Positions 8,381 to 17,649 of a stretch of DNA of 64,000 bases are shown here, in pieces (position 1 is the first letter of the stretch; every line of letters starts with the position of its first letter). The notes under the pieces are model-generated. The model was not told the origin of the DNA and did not search any database. It was given only the letters and a program-made list of their open reading frames with translations. Source of the DNA: an uncultured Cellulosilyticum sp. (GTDB taxonomy: Bacteria; Bacillota; Clostridia; Lachnospirales; Cellulosilyticaceae); NCBI GenBank assembly GCA_934725855.1, contig CAKVCL010000010.1:1-64000 (forward strand), given 5' to 3'. Both the position numbers and the translations under genes were made by a program.

Positions 8381-8431
8381 ATAAAAATATATTAATAGAT
8401 AACTGGCTGAAACCCAGTCTCATCAACACTT

Positions 8432-9346
8432 CTAATGCATTTCTTCCAAATTATAAGGAGTTACCTGATAAACGTAATAATTCAACCAATTCGAAAAAAT
8501 AGCATACATATGGGAGCGCCAACGCACTACAACGCCTTCTTCAGGATTATCGTTTTTATAATAATGTTTTGGCATTTGAATCGGTAGATTTTTTGCCAAA
8601 TCTCTTTTATACTCACCATCTAAGGTCAGTGGATCATATTCTCCATGCCCCATCATAAAGATTTGTTTGCCATCTTCTGATATCACAAGTCCTACACCTG
8701 ATTCTTCTGAATTTAGAAGTAATCTAAGATTCGAGCACTTTTCAATATCTTCTCTTTTTACGGTGCTATGTCTGGAGTGAGGAATATTCACAAGATCATC
8801 TAGTCCTTGTAAAAGTTTTTCATTTTGAACTTTTACATGTTCAAAGATTCCAAACATCTTTTCTGGTAAACTATACTTTGGCACACCATAATGATAATAT
8901 AAGCCAGCTTGTGCACCCCAGCAAATATGGAAGGTGGATGTGACATGTTTTTTGGTCCATTCCATAATCCTAGCCAGTTCACTCCAGTAATTGACTTCTT
9001 CAAAAGGCATTTGTTCCACAGGTGCCCCCGTAATAATCATACCATCAAATTTTTGATCTTTAATTTCCTCGAATGTTTTATAAAAAGTTTCTAAGTACTC
9101 TTTAGAAGTGTTTTTAGATTCATGTGATAAAGGTCTAACCAGTGTAATGTCCATCTGTAAAGGCGTATTACTTAATAATCTTAATAACTGCACTTCTGTA
9201 TCCTGCTTTATAGGCATCAGATTTACTATTGCAATTTTTAATTCCCTAATATCTTGTGTAATGGCTCGGGTTTCATCCATTACAAAAATATCTTCTTTTT
9301 GTAAGATTTCTATCGCCGGTAACGTATTCGGTACTTTTATTGGCAC
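8432..9346 (-). CDS. metA: Homoserine O-acetyltransferase (MetA type)
   Basis: Activates homoserine by O-acylation, the first committed step of methionine synthesis, in the cytoplasm. The MetA/HTS family is clear: nucleophile C142 in HICWGAQA, catalytic pair H234 and E236 in MGHGEYD, and K47 in [10 protein letters not shown]. Residue 111 is Glu (ITGAPVE). In this family Glu111 favours acetyl-CoA, as in Bacillus cereus, and Gly111 favours succinyl-CoA, so O-acetylhomoserine is the predicted product despite the common name homoserine O-succinyltransferase. The start is GTG, preceded by GGGAGG. It lies 27 nt after the alarmone synthetase gene, probably in the same transcript. No SAM riboswitch is visible. 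Confidence 0.95.
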   Translation of the reverse strand: MPIKVPNTLPAIEILQKEDIFVMDETRAITQDIRELKIAIVNLMPIKQDTEVQLLRLLSNTPLQMDITLVRPLSHESKNTSKEYLETFYKTFEEIKDQKFDGMIITGAPVEQMPFEEVNYWSELARIMEWTKKHVTSTFHICWGAQAGLYYHYGVPKYSLPEKMFGIFEHVKVQNEKLLQGLDDLVNIPHSRHSTVKREDIEKCSNLRLLLNSEESGVGLVISEDGKQIFMMGHGEYDPLTLDGEYKRDLAKNLPIQMPKHYYKNDNPEEGVVVRWRSHMYAIFSNWLNYYVYQVTPYNLEEMH

Positions 9347-9373
9347 TTTAACCAGCCTCCCTCATGTATTTCT

Positions 9374-10162
9374 CTATTTTCCCGTTAAGCTTTTACTAAA
9401 TTCCTTAAGCTTTACCATGTCGCCTTCTTCCCATAAAGCCCAAAAGATTTCGTAAATCTCATTCATGTCTTTTTTAGTTTTGGTTGCATTGAGTGATTGA
9501 ATGGACGTAAAAATATCTGCAATCAAATTAGATTCCTCTTGGAAAGATTCTTGGCATTTTAGAACTTCTTCCCTGATTTCTGCCATCTCTTGATCTAATA
9601 AGAAGGCAGCTTCAGCTGCTTTATTTAATCTTTCTTGTATACTCTTTGGCATGTTTTGTTTATATTTATATCGAAGTGAATGTTCAATCGTTGCCCAGAA
9701 ATTCATAGCTAATGTGCGAATTTGGATTTCAGCAAAAATCCATTTTTCACCGTGACCTGTTTGTACAGGATATTTAATAATCATATGATAACTTCTATAC
9801 CCACTTGTTTTCATATTCGTGATATAGTCTCTTTCTTCCACAACGACTAGATCTTTACGATCTCTTTCTCTAATGATATCAATGACTTTATAAATATCTT
9901 CTACAAACTGGCACATAATTCTAATCCCAGCTATATCTTCTATCTTCTCTTCTACTTCATCAAGCGGAATATTTTTCTTTTCTGCCTTTTCTAAGATACT
10001 AGAGATTTTTTTCACTCTCCCGGTTACAAATTCAATCGGTGAATACTCATCTAAAGCAGTAAATTCTTTTCTAATACTTTTAAATTTTACTTTGAGTTCC
10101 TCTACAGCTTGTGTATAAGGTAAAAGCATACGCTTCCAATCTTTTTGTTGTTGCATTTCCAT
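9374..10162 (-). CDS. Small alarmone synthetase, RelQ/YjbM-like (RelA/SpoT domain)
   Basis: Predicted to make (p)ppGpp or pGpp from ATP and GTP/GDP as part of the stringent response. It has only the synthetase domain: EDIAGIRIMC, the G-loop-like RDYITNMKTSGYRSYHMI, and the core AEIQIRTLAMNFWATIEHSLRYKY. The HD hydrolase, TGS and ACT domains of long Rel proteins are absent. The length of 262 aa suits the SAS group of Firmicutes. GGAGGTG precedes the ATG. It is the first gene of a probable two-gene operon with metA, which may tie expression to amino-acid supply. Confidence 0.9.
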   Translation of the reverse strand: MEMQQQKDWKRMLLPYTQAVEELKVKFKSIRKEFTALDEYSPIEFVTGRVKKISSILEKAEKKNIPLDEVEEKIEDIAGIRIMCQFVEDIYKVIDIIRERDRKDLVVVEERDYITNMKTSGYRSYHMIIKYPVQTGHGEKWIFAEIQIRTLAMNFWATIEHSLRYKYKQNMPKSIQERLNKAAEAAFLLDQEMAEIREEVLKCQESFQEESNLIADIFTSIQSLNATKTKKDMNEIYEIFWALWEEGDMVKLKEFSKSLTGK

Positions 10163-10196
10163 TAGTAACTCACCTCCACTTAAAATCCCCTATACT

Positions 10197-10225
10197 ATTA
10201 TAAATAATTTATCTTTCTTCCTCAA
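10197..10225 (-). promoter_or_regulatory. Sigma-A-type promoter of the alarmone synthetase-metA unit
   Basis: On the minus strand TTGAGG (10220-10225) is followed by exactly 17 nt and TATAAT (10197-10202), 35 nt ahead of the start codon. Confidence 0.6.
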
Positions 10226-10348
10226 TCCAAACTTATCACCTAATCCTAAACATTCCCTTCATATTTTTATAACTTGTCTCATAAATTGTACTAGTTACTT
10301 CTTACTTTATGTACTTCTTTAGAATACTGGTCTTGAAAGGAGCTTTTT

Positions 10349-11881
10349 ATGAGCAAAAAAAATTTAATTGCAGGTACACTTGTCCTAACCGCGGCAAGCT
10401 TCTTAACCCGGCTTTTAGGATTTGGATTTCGCATTTATCAGTCTCAGGTCATGGGGGCAGAAGGCATGGGATTATACCAACTGCTTTTTCCTATTTATAT
10501 GCTTCTTTGGGCAGCTTCTTCAGCTGGAATCGCTTTATCCATCGCCAAACTCATTGCTGCTGAGGTTTCAAAAGGTGAAGAAGGCAATGCCATCCATATT
10601 TTGAAGGTTTCACTTCTCATTTCATTGCCATTAAGCTTTTTACTATCCGCACTTCTTTTTTTCTTTGCCCCTTTGATTGCAAAGTATTATATCCATGAAC
10701 CCGTCACAGAACTCTCTTTAAGGATACTCGCTTTTTGTGTACCTTTTATGTCGACAGCTTGTTGTCTTCGTGGTTATTTTCAAGGTCATCAGCAAATGTC
10801 CATTACTGCTCTTGCACAAATTGTAGAGCAAGTTGCCCGAATGAGTACCATTTACCTTCTAGCACATCTTCTAATTCCTATGGGTACTAAATATATCTGT
10901 GCTTTAGGCGTTATTGGAATGTGTGCAGGGGAAGTCTTTTCTTTTATGATGTCGCTTGTTGCCTATGAAATTAAAAAACATCGAATGACGCTTACTCCTA
11001 TTACTTTAAAAACCTCCACCACTTTTACTGGGCTGCTTACTTTATCCATTCCTATAACTGCTAATCGCTTCTTAACTTCTGGACTTAGCTCTTTTGAAAA
11101 TATATTAATTCCTATTACTTTAGAACAATTTGGACTCACTTCTCATGAGGCACTAGCGCTTTATGGAAAATTCAGTGGGATGGCACTTCCACTATTACTT
11201 TTTCCTTCTATGGTCACTTCTTCACTAGCTGTTGCTTTAGTTCCTGCTATTTCTGAAGCTGTCGCTACTAAAAATAAAACCGTCCTTCAAACTACTATCT
11301 CACGTGCTATTCAGTTTTCAGCACTAATAGGCATTGGGGCAACTGCTATTTTCCTTTGTTTTTCAAAAGAGATTGCTCTAACTTGTTATCATATTGAAGA
11401 CGTAGGCATTCTTCTTAAATGGTTAGCCATTATCTGCCCCTTTTTATATTTACAAAATATACTAACAGGCACGATGAACGGACTTGGCATGCAAAAAAGG
11501 ACCTTTCAAACCAATTTAATTGGATCTCTTTTTTGTATCACTACCATTCTACTTATCGTTCCAAGGAAAGGCATTATCGGTTTTGTACTTGCTCTTCTTC
11601 TTCAATCAGGTTTTGTTTGCTGCAGACTACTGATCTATGTATTAGATTTCGTAGAGCTTCAAATTGATTTAAAGGGTTGGATTTTAAAACCTTTATTCGC
11701 CAGTCTTGTTTCAGCTTTTATTGCACTTTCTTTTAATCATTTTTTAAGTCATTTTGCCAGTATAACACTTACCACTCTTTTATCCTTAACTATTTTAGGA
11801 GGAGCTTACTTACTTTTTTTACTACTGTTTGGTTCCTTTTCACTAAAAGAGTTAAAGCATTTTATAAGGCGCTCTCATTAA
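10349..11881 (+). CDS. spoVB: Stage V sporulation protein B-like MOP-family flippase
   Basis: Polytopic membrane protein of the MurJ/SpoVB branch of the MOP superfamily, thought to move lipid-linked cell-wall or spore-cortex precursors across the membrane. The 510 residues form about 14 membrane helices. The start (GTLVLTAASFLTRLLGFGFRIY, then MGAEGMGLYQLLFPIY) and the CLRGYFQGHQQM stretch are typical of SpoVB. AAAGGAG precedes the ATG. It is a single gene converging on rarA, sharing a terminator that overlaps both ends. Other Firmicutes paralogues (YtgP, YkvU) look similar, so SpoVB is the best but not the only possible name. Confidence 0.88.
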   Translation: MSKKNLIAGTLVLTAASFLTRLLGFGFRIYQSQVMGAEGMGLYQLLFPIYMLLWAASSAGIALSIAKLIAAEVSKGEEGNAIHILKVSLLISLPLSFLLSALLFFFAPLIAKYYIHEPVTELSLRILAFCVPFMSTACCLRGYFQGHQQMSITALAQIVEQVARMSTIYLLAHLLIPMGTKYICALGVIGMCAGEVFSFMMSLVAYEIKKHRMTLTPITLKTSTTFTGLLTLSIPITANRFLTSGLSSFENILIPITLEQFGLTSHEALALYGKFSGMALPLLLFPSMVTSSLAVALVPAISEAVATKNKTVLQTTISRAIQFSALIGIGATAIFLCFSKEIALTCYHIEDVGILLKWLAIICPFLYLQNILTGTMNGLGMQKRTFQTNLIGSLFCITTILLIVPRKGIIGFVLALLLQSGFVCCRLLIYVLDFVELQIDLKGWILKPLFASLVSAFIALSFNHFLSHFASITLTTLLSLTILGGAYLLFLLLFGSFSLKELKHFIRRSH

Positions 11882-11890
11882 GCGCCTTAT
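11864..11890. terminator. Bidirectional terminator overlapping spoVB and rarA stops
   Basis: The perfect 10-base arms ATAAGGCGCT (11864-11873) and its complement (11881-11890) enclose a 7-nt loop. The stem spans both stop codons, so each gene's last codons are part of the hairpin. Confidence 0.85.
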
Positions 11891-13212
11891 TTTATTTCAT
11901 CTTTTAAAAATTGCATATGCTCTGAGATTTGCTTTTCATACCCTTCCTCTGTTGGCTTATAATAGGTCGTTTCTATTAGCTCATCTGGCAAATACTGCTG
12001 CTTCACATAGTGATGTGGATAAAGGTGTGCATATTTATATCCTACTCCATGTTCTAATTCTTTTGCCCCATTATAATGAGCATCTCTTAAATGACTTGGC
12101 ACTGTCCCAACATTTTTGTGCTGCACATCTTCAAGTGCTTCATCAATCGCATTAATACATGCATTACTTTTAGGAGCTGTTGCCACATAAAGAGCGGCTT
12201 GGCTTAAGATAATACGCCCTTCTGGCATTCCAATTCGCTCTATGGCAAGCATCGCATTAGCAGCTACTACCAAAGCATTAGGATCGGCATTTCCTACATC
12301 TTCACTCGCACAAATCGTAATACGTCTAGCAATAAATTTTGGATCTTCTCCTGCTGCTATCATCCTCGCTAAATAATGCGCTGTAGCATCTGGGTCACTG
12401 CCTCTCATACTTTTTATAAAGGCAGAAATGACATCATAATGATTATCACCTTTCTTATCATATACCAATGCCTTTTTTTGTATACATTCTTCTAATATAG
12501 GAACCGTAATATAAGTTATCCCATCTTCTGCTTTTGAGGTTGTCATAACCGCTAACTCTATAGCATTTAAAGCATTTCTCGCATCTCCTGCGGTCTGCAT
12601 GGCTAAATAATTAAGCGCCTCTTCATCAATTTCGGCGTGATAAGCCCCAAGACCTCTTTCTTTATTATAAACAGCTTCTTTAATAATCGTTTTTACATCT
12701 TCTTGTGTTAATGGTTTTAACTCAAACACCAATGAACGTGAAATAAGTGCCCGATTCACTTCAAAATAAGGATTTTCTGTGGTCGCCCCTATGAGTACAA
12801 GCGTGCCATCTTCTGTATAGGGCAATAAGGCATCTTGTTGCGCCTTATTAAAGCGATGAATTTCATCAATAAAAATGATTGTCTTTTTTCCTGTTAAGCC
12901 TCTCTGCAATTTGGCTTCTTCTACTGCTTTTACAATTTCCGCTTTCCCACAGGTTGTGGCATTTAAAGTAATAAAATGAGCTTTTGTCGTCTGGGCAATT
13001 ACTTTTGCAATAGTGGTCTTGCCTGTTCCTGGTGGTCCATAAAAGATAAGTGACTGTAATTTATCTGCTTTTATGGCTCTATATAATAACTTGTCCTCAC
13101 CTAAAATATGCTGTTGTCCAACTATTTCACTAAGCTTCTTAGGACGCATTCTTGAGGCTAAAGGTGATTCTTCTTTACTTTTCTTTTCTCCCATGTATTC
13201 AAACAAATCCAT
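11887..13212 (-). CDS. rarA: Replication-associated recombination protein RarA (MgsA)
   Basis: Clamp-loader-like AAA+ ATPase that acts at stalled replication forks. Walker A is GPPGTGKTT, Walker B is FIDEIHRF and sensor 1 is ATTENP. The C-terminal MgsA domain includes GSDPDATAHYLARMIAAGEDP and the KNVGTVPSHLRDAHY and YAHLYPHHYV stretches. A longer frame begins at 13242. However, AAAGGAG lies 10 nt before the ATG at 13212, while the earlier ATG has no Shine-Dalgarno and follows a TATAAT (13250-13255) so closely that it would sit at the transcript start. So 13212 is chosen, giving 441 aa. Confidence 0.95.
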   Translation of the reverse strand: MDLFEYMGEKKSKEESPLASRMRPKKLSEIVGQQHILGEDKLLYRAIKADKLQSLIFYGPPGTGKTTIAKVIAQTTKAHFITLNATTCGKAEIVKAVEEAKLQRGLTGKKTIIFIDEIHRFNKAQQDALLPYTEDGTLVLIGATTENPYFEVNRALISRSLVFELKPLTQEDVKTIIKEAVYNKERGLGAYHAEIDEEALNYLAMQTAGDARNALNAIELAVMTTSKAEDGITYITVPILEECIQKKALVYDKKGDNHYDVISAFIKSMRGSDPDATAHYLARMIAAGEDPKFIARRITICASEDVGNADPNALVVAANAMLAIERIGMPEGRIILSQAALYVATAPKSNACINAIDEALEDVQHKNVGTVPSHLRDAHYNGAKELEHGVGYKYAHLYPHHYVKQQYLPDELIETTYYKPTEEGYEKQISEHMQFLKDEIK

Positions 13213-13367
13213 ACGCTTTCTACTCCTTTCAAACAAAGTCATCTTATCTATTATACCATATCTTATCCTTTATTTTTTAATTTCATGTCAGCTTAGTAGG
13301 CTTTCGTTTCATATTATAATGTATTGACAAGATTGTGGCTAATATTTCCTAATTCAATGAAATATTA

Positions 13368-13413
13368 TTGACTTGTTGATTAATTTATCATATAGTGGTA
13401 CTAAATAACACTA
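13368..13413 (+). promoter_or_regulatory. Promoter with overlapping palindrome upstream of the TrmB-lysA operon
   Basis: TTGACT (13368-13373), a 17-nt spacer and TATAGT (13391-13396) make a good sigma-A promoter. TAGTG at 13393-13397 and CACTA at 13409-13413 form an inverted repeat overlapping the -10 and the likely start site. That is the expected position for an operator through which the TrmB protein could repress its own operon. Confidence 0.6.
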
Positions 13414-13427
13414 CTAAGGATGATTAG

Positions 13428-14117
13428 ATGGATTTTAATAACACATTGCACAAACTTGGCTTTACGCCGATTGAAGCCACCATTTTTATTACACTTTGCA
13501 AACATGGTGCTTTATCTGGTTATGAGGTTGCCAAATTAACTGGCATTTCACGCTCCAACGTGTATTCAGCCCTTTATAGCTTACAAGAAAAAGGAAAATG
13601 TCATGTTTCCGAAGGCGAAACGGCTAAATATATAGCGATATCTAAAGAAGAGCTTATTTTTTCTACAAAACGTGAATTAGAAGAAACTTTATCTGAAATT
13701 GAGCAGTTCTTTCCTGATTCCATTGAAACGAGCGAACCTTATGTAACCATTCGTGGCTATAATAATGTACTTAATAAAATTAAAAATAGTATCTTACTTT
13801 GTAAATCTCATCTTTACTTACTTTGCTCGACAGCTTGCATTGATTTACTTAAAGAGGAACTACTGTCCATCTGTCCAAATCGCCGTATAACGATTATTTG
13901 CGAAAACACTATTGAATTAGATGAGCGTATCACTGTATTTAAGCGTCAAAAGGATCCACAAGGCATTCATATCATCATTGATACAGAATCCGTGCTTACA
14001 GGCGATCTAAATGCAGAACATGCCCAATGCCTTTTCTCTAAAAATGATTCACTCGTTCGTCTGATGCGAGAATCTTTTATTACGGAATTAGATATGATAG
14101 CACTTAAAAAGCATTAA
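13428..14117 (+). CDS. TrmB-family transcriptional regulator
   Basis: This 229-residue DNA-binding protein has an N-terminal winged helix at residues 1-75 (LGFTPIEATIFITLCKHG, then SGYEVAKLTGISRSNVYSALYSLQEKG) typical of TrmB proteins. The C-terminal part (about 100-225) resembles the phospholipase-D-like effector region found after TrmB domains. The effector is unknown. The gene is 11 nt upstream of lysA and shares its promoter, so it is a likely local regulator of lysine or diaminopimelate metabolism. TAAGGATG precedes the ATG. Assignment to the family is firm; the target is inferred from the operon. Confidence 0.85.
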   Translation: MDFNNTLHKLGFTPIEATIFITLCKHGALSGYEVAKLTGISRSNVYSALYSLQEKGKCHVSEGETAKYIAISKEELIFSTKRELEETLSEIEQFFPDSIETSEPYVTIRGYNNVLNKIKNSILLCKSHLYLLCSTACIDLLKEELLSICPNRRITIICENTIELDERITVFKRQKDPQGIHIIIDTESVLTGDLNAEHAQCLFSKNDSLVRLMRESFITELDMIALKKH

Positions 14118-14128
14118 GGAGGATTTAT

Positions 14129-15382
14129 ATGTACACTTTACATGGTATTTACACTAAAGAAACTGAATTCTTTAAAGGCAATGATGTATTTGACCTCATT
14201 CAACAATATGGAAGTCCACTTTATATTTATAATGAAGATATTTTAAGAAGCCGTTGCCGAGATATGAAAAACTTGGTTACTTACAAAAATTTTGTGCCTC
14301 ATTATTCTATCAAAGCAAATACCAATATTCATTTACTTAAAATCGTTCACGAAGAAGGCTTACATGCTGACGTTATGAGTCCAGGTGAAATTTATCTTGC
14401 GCTTGAAAGTGGCTTTAAACCTGAAGAACTTTTCTTTATTCCAAATAATGTGGTGCCTGAAGACATGAAATTTGCGATTAAACATGGCATTACAACAAGC
14501 GTCGATTCTTTAGATCAGTTAAAGCTTTATGGAGAGCTTAATCCAGGTGGAAAAGTTGCGATTCGCTTTAACCCAGGCGTAGGCGCTGGACACCATGCAA
14601 AAGTTGTAACAGGCGGTAAGAAAACTAAATTTGGTGTCAACCCTGAATATATTCCAGACGTTAAACGTATTCTTGAAACCTACAACTTAACTTTAGTAGG
14701 CATTAACCAACATATTGGTTCGTTATTTATGGATGGAGAGCCTTATATTAAAAGTTTAGATTCCATCTTAAATATTGCTAGACAATTTGATGACTTAGAA
14801 TTTGTTGACCTTGGGGGTGGTTTTGGTATCCCTTATCACAAACAAGATGGTGAAGCAAGACTCGATATTAAGGCACTTGGCAAAGCACTTGACCCTGTTC
14901 TTCAAGCCTTTGCAGATGAATATGGCAAACCTCTTCAATTCCAAATTGAACCAGGCCGCTATATTCCTTGTGAATCTTGTTTATTACTAGGTACCGTTAC
15001 AGCCACTAAAACCAACGCAGACCATGACTACTTAGGTTGTGATATCGGATTTAACACGCTTCAAAGACCAATTATGTATGACTCTCATCATGATATTGAA
15101 ATTTACTCACCAGAAGAAAAAGAAGCGCCACTTGGACCACTTACCGTAGTAGGTAATATTTGTGAAAGTGGTGATATTCTAGCTAAAGACCGCATACTTC
15201 CAACAACAGCTTGCAGAGGTGATTTAATTGCTATGATGGATGCTGGTGCTTATGGTTATTCTATGGCATCTTGCTACAACCAGCGTTTTAGACCAGCTGA
15301 AATCTTAATTCAGTCAAATGGTACGGTAAGACAAATTAGAAAAAGAGATACTTTTGAAGATTTAATTCGTAATATGCTTTAA
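14129..15382 (+). CDS. lysA: Diaminopimelate decarboxylase
   Basis: PLP-dependent decarboxylase converting meso-diaminopimelate to lysine. It has the alanine-racemase-like barrel with the PLP lysine K62 in HYSIKANTN, GGGFGIPY for phosphate binding, EPGRYIPCES, and the active-site cysteine motif CESGDILAKD. The length of 417 aa is normal. AAGGAGG lies before the ATG, 11 nt after the TrmB gene. The dapA-dapB genes elsewhere in the window carry a lysine riboswitch, but this gene does not. A related amino-acid decarboxylase activity (for example on D-ornithine or D-lysine) cannot be fully excluded, but the motifs fit LysA. Confidence 0.92.
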   Translation: MYTLHGIYTKETEFFKGNDVFDLIQQYGSPLYIYNEDILRSRCRDMKNLVTYKNFVPHYSIKANTNIHLLKIVHEEGLHADVMSPGEIYLALESGFKPEELFFIPNNVVPEDMKFAIKHGITTSVDSLDQLKLYGELNPGGKVAIRFNPGVGAGHHAKVVTGGKKTKFGVNPEYIPDVKRILETYNLTLVGINQHIGSLFMDGEPYIKSLDSILNIARQFDDLEFVDLGGGFGIPYHKQDGEARLDIKALGKALDPVLQAFADEYGKPLQFQIEPGRYIPCESCLLLGTVTATKTNADHDYLGCDIGFNTLQRPIMYDSHHDIEIYSPEEKEAPLGPLTVVGNICESGDILAKDRILPTTACRGDLIAMMDAGAYGYSMASCYNQRFRPAEILIQSNGTVRQIRKRDTFEDLIRNML

Positions 15383-15385
15383 TTC

Positions 15386-15426
15386 AAAAAGGAAGATGGC
15401 CTCTAAATGGGCTATCTTCCTTTTTT
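15386..15426 (+). terminator. Intrinsic terminator after lysA
   Basis: The arms at 15386-15401 and 15409-15426 pair over about 16 bases (AAAAAGGAAGAT against ATCTTCCTTTTT plus an imperfect inner part), followed by T residues. Confidence 0.85.
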
Positions 15427-15482
15427 GATGATTTGGTTTTTATGGGAGTCTTTTCAGACTTATGAGACAAGCTTTTAGACCT

Positions 15483-16802
15483 CTACTGATTGACTGTAGG
15501 ATGACATCCTGCTAAATAATGCACAAATTGCTGAGCAGTACGCCCTGAAATACCACCATGTCTTAATTCCCACTTATTGGCTTCTGCTTTAAGCTCGTCA
15601 TCTGATAAGGTTAAGCCTGCCTTACGTGCAAGTTCAATCACAATATGATTAAACTCAAATCGAGAGGGTTTGCCATAATAAATGGTTACACCAAATCGAT
15701 TAGCAAGAGAAAGTTTTTCCTCCATCGTATCTGAACGATGTAATTCACCATCTTGCTCCATGTCATCTCGATCATGCCATGTTTCTTTAATCAGATGACG
15801 TCTATTAGAGGTTGCATAAATGAGTATATTATCCGGCTTCGTTTCCACGCCACCTTCAATGACTGCTTTTAAGAACTTATACTCGATTTCAAATTCTTCA
15901 AAAGATAAATCATCCATATAAATAATAAACTTATAATTACGATTTTTAATTTGACCGATTACATTCGATAAATCTTTAAATTGATGTTTGTAGATTTCAA
16001 TCATACGAAGCCCATCTTCATAAAACTCATTCACAATCGCTTTAATACTCGTTGATTTACCTGTTCCACTATCGCCAAAGAGCAGTACATTGTTTGCTTT
16101 CTTGCCTTCAATAAAGGCTTTTGTATTTGCTACAAGTTCTTCTTTTTGACTCTCATAACCTATTAAGTCAGACAGCATGACTTTGTCCATATTGGTAATA
16201 GGTACAATGTTGACTTTTCCTTCTTGAGCTTCCCCTAACCTAAAGGCTTTATTTAAGCCAAACATGCCCACACCATATTGTTTATAAAAGCCTGTTACAC
16301 ATTCAAAGAATGCTTTCTCATCTTTTGTTTGCTCCAGCTTTAAACTCAGACTTTGCACCTTCTCGCTGACATTATGGTTATACATCAGCTCTTTCTTACA
16401 AATGGCTTTATAGTGAGACAAATGTGTAAAGCAATCAATTGCTAATTCTTTTTCTATGGTTGTAAAATCATATTCAAATAGCGCTTTAAACGCTTTAAAA
16501 TCGTTTTCTACAAAGTGATTGACACTCCCTTCACTTGCTCCTTCCTTCTCGCAAGTTAAACTAAAAGGATTCTCGCTAGTAATCAGTAAAAAGGTTAAAT
16601 AATTATGCCACAAATTTTGGTCAAAGCCGTATTTTGTAGCAACCTCTAAAATGCGTTTCACTTGCTCATATGTACGGGTTCTTAAATGGTCTTTAGAATC
16701 CAAGCCATTTTCTAGTGCTTCACAAATTTCCCCTAATTTCATTAAAATGCAATCTTTTGGCATACTGCCATACATTAGTAAATTTGATAGTATATGATTC
16801 AT
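15483..16802 (-). CDS. DUF815 family AAA+ ATPase
   Basis: This 439-residue protein has a helical N-terminal region (1-215) and a C-terminal AAA+ module: [20 protein letters not shown], Walker [17 protein letters not shown], Walker [13 protein letters not shown], sensor [15 protein letters not shown] and the [12 protein letters not shown] lid motif. These are the hallmarks of DUF815 (COG2607) proteins, which are widespread but of unknown role. A hydrophobic stretch is absent, so it is cytoplasmic. It is transcribed alone, away from yajC-tgt. No promoter was assigned. Confidence 0.88.
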   Translation of the reverse strand: MNHILSNLLMYGSMPKDCILMKLGEICEALENGLDSKDHLRTRTYEQVKRILEVATKYGFDQNLWHNYLTFLLITSENPFSLTCEKEGASEGSVNHFVENDFKAFKALFEYDFTTIEKELAIDCFTHLSHYKAICKKELMYNHNVSEKVQSLSLKLEQTKDEKAFFECVTGFYKQYGVGMFGLNKAFRLGEAQEGKVNIVPITNMDKVMLSDLIGYESQKEELVANTKAFIEGKKANNVLLFGDSGTGKSTSIKAIVNEFYEDGLRMIEIYKHQFKDLSNVIGQIKNRNYKFIIYMDDLSFEEFEIEYKFLKAVIEGGVETKPDNILIYATSNRRHLIKETWHDRDDMEQDGELHRSDTMEEKLSLANRFGVTIYYGKPSRFEFNHIVIELARKAGLTLSDDELKAEANKWELRHGGISGRTAQQFVHYLAGCHPTVNQ

Positions 16803-16942
16803 AAAAATTCTCCTCTAGCATCCATTTTCTGCTTACCATTTTATATTTTATTCTATCATTTTACTTCTGTTTTTTTAATTCATCAACCCTAACACCTCTT
16901 ACACCCAAAGAATCCTATTCATTACTTCATATTAAAAGTGAA

Positions 16943-16972
16943 AAGGCAGGCCTTTGGGGTGTGGCCTGCCTT
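16943..16972. terminator. Strong GC-rich hairpin in the 16803-17206 gap
   Basis: The perfect 10-base arms AAGGCAGGCC (16943-16952) and its complement enclose a 10-nt loop. On the minus strand a TTTT-C-TTTT-like tail follows, so it may be a back-up terminator for yajC-tgt transcripts. The rest of 16803-17206 is AT-rich and non-coding, and the plus-strand frame running through it is antisense to yajC. Confidence 0.6.
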
Positions 16973-17162
16973 CTCGTTCCGTTCATATTTTTATAAACAG
17001 GAAAATAGATATATTATGGGGAGATTTTGTAAGCAAAAGTTTTACCTCTTGCTTAATATTTATATTACCCCATATTTATTAATAAAATATGAACTCAAAT
17101 TGAACATTTTTTGTTTTTATTGGTTATTTTTTCCTTTTAATATTATTATTCTTTTTAGTATT

Positions 17163-17195
17163 AAAAAAGAGTATTACATCATCTATGCAATACCC
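17163..17195 (-). terminator. Intrinsic terminator after yajC
   Basis: On the minus strand GGGTATT (17189-17195) pairs with AATACTC (17169-17175), one G-U pair included, followed by six T residues. It lies 12 nt after the yajC stop. Confidence 0.6.
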
Positions 17196-17206
17196 TTTCT
17201 CCATAA

Positions 17207-17635
17207 CTATTTATCTTTTTTTACTTCACCAATTTCGTTGCCGTTTTCATCTACTTCAACTTCTACTTCTACATATTCATATTCTACACCATTTTCGTCA
17301 ACTAGCTCTGCTTTTTTGCCTACTGATAAGTTAGGTTCTGCTACTTTAGCAACTGTTGATTTTAACACTGGAATACGAATACTTTTATTTAACCCAAATT
17401 CAACAACAAGAGTTTCTCCAATAATATCCATAACCTTACCATACATTCCTGAGTTAAGAAGTACAGAATCTCCAACTTTTACACTGTTTTGCATTTCTGT
17501 GATTTGCTTTTGTTGTTTCTTTTGAGGTCTAATTAGGATAAACCACATAAGTCCAATAACCACACCATAAATAAGCACCATGCTGATTAAACCGCCACCA
17601 GCACTTGGGGCTGCTTGTAATAAAACTGTATTCAT
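17207..17635 (-). CDS. yajC: Preprotein translocase subunit YajC
   Basis: This 142-residue membrane protein of the SecDF-YajC accessory complex has one N-terminal membrane span (about 17-36), then the family core FILIRPQKKQQKQITEMQNSVKVGDSVLLNSGMYGKV. The C-terminus is extended by an acidic VEVEVEVDENGNEIGEV tail, longer than in E. coli (110 aa). It lies 14 nt after tgt, the conserved tgt-yajC order, but secD/secF do not follow. A Shine-Dalgarno (GGAGG) precedes the ATG. Confidence 0.94.
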   Translation of the reverse strand: MNTVLLQAAPSAGGGLISMVLIYGVVIGLMWFILIRPQKKQQKQITEMQNSVKVGDSVLLNSGMYGKVMDIIGETLVVEFGLNKSIRIPVLKSTVAKVAEPNLSVGKKAELVDENGVEYEYVEVEVEVDENGNEIGEVKKDK

Positions 17636-17649
17636 TTTAATTCCTCCAT

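Noticed and set aside
9347..9373. Possible SAM riboswitch upstream of metA
   Set aside because: Only 27 nt separate metA from the preceding gene, too short for an S-box, and the operon leader shows no S-box blocks.
13213..13242. Longer start of rarA
   Set aside because: The upstream ATG follows the TATAAT box so closely that it would fall at the transcript start, and it lacks a ribosome site; ATG 13212 has AAAGGAG.
16938..17525. Long plus-strand frame with a serine/threonine-rich end
   Set aside because: It is antisense to yajC, and the repetitive residues are the shadow of the acidic C-terminus of YajC.
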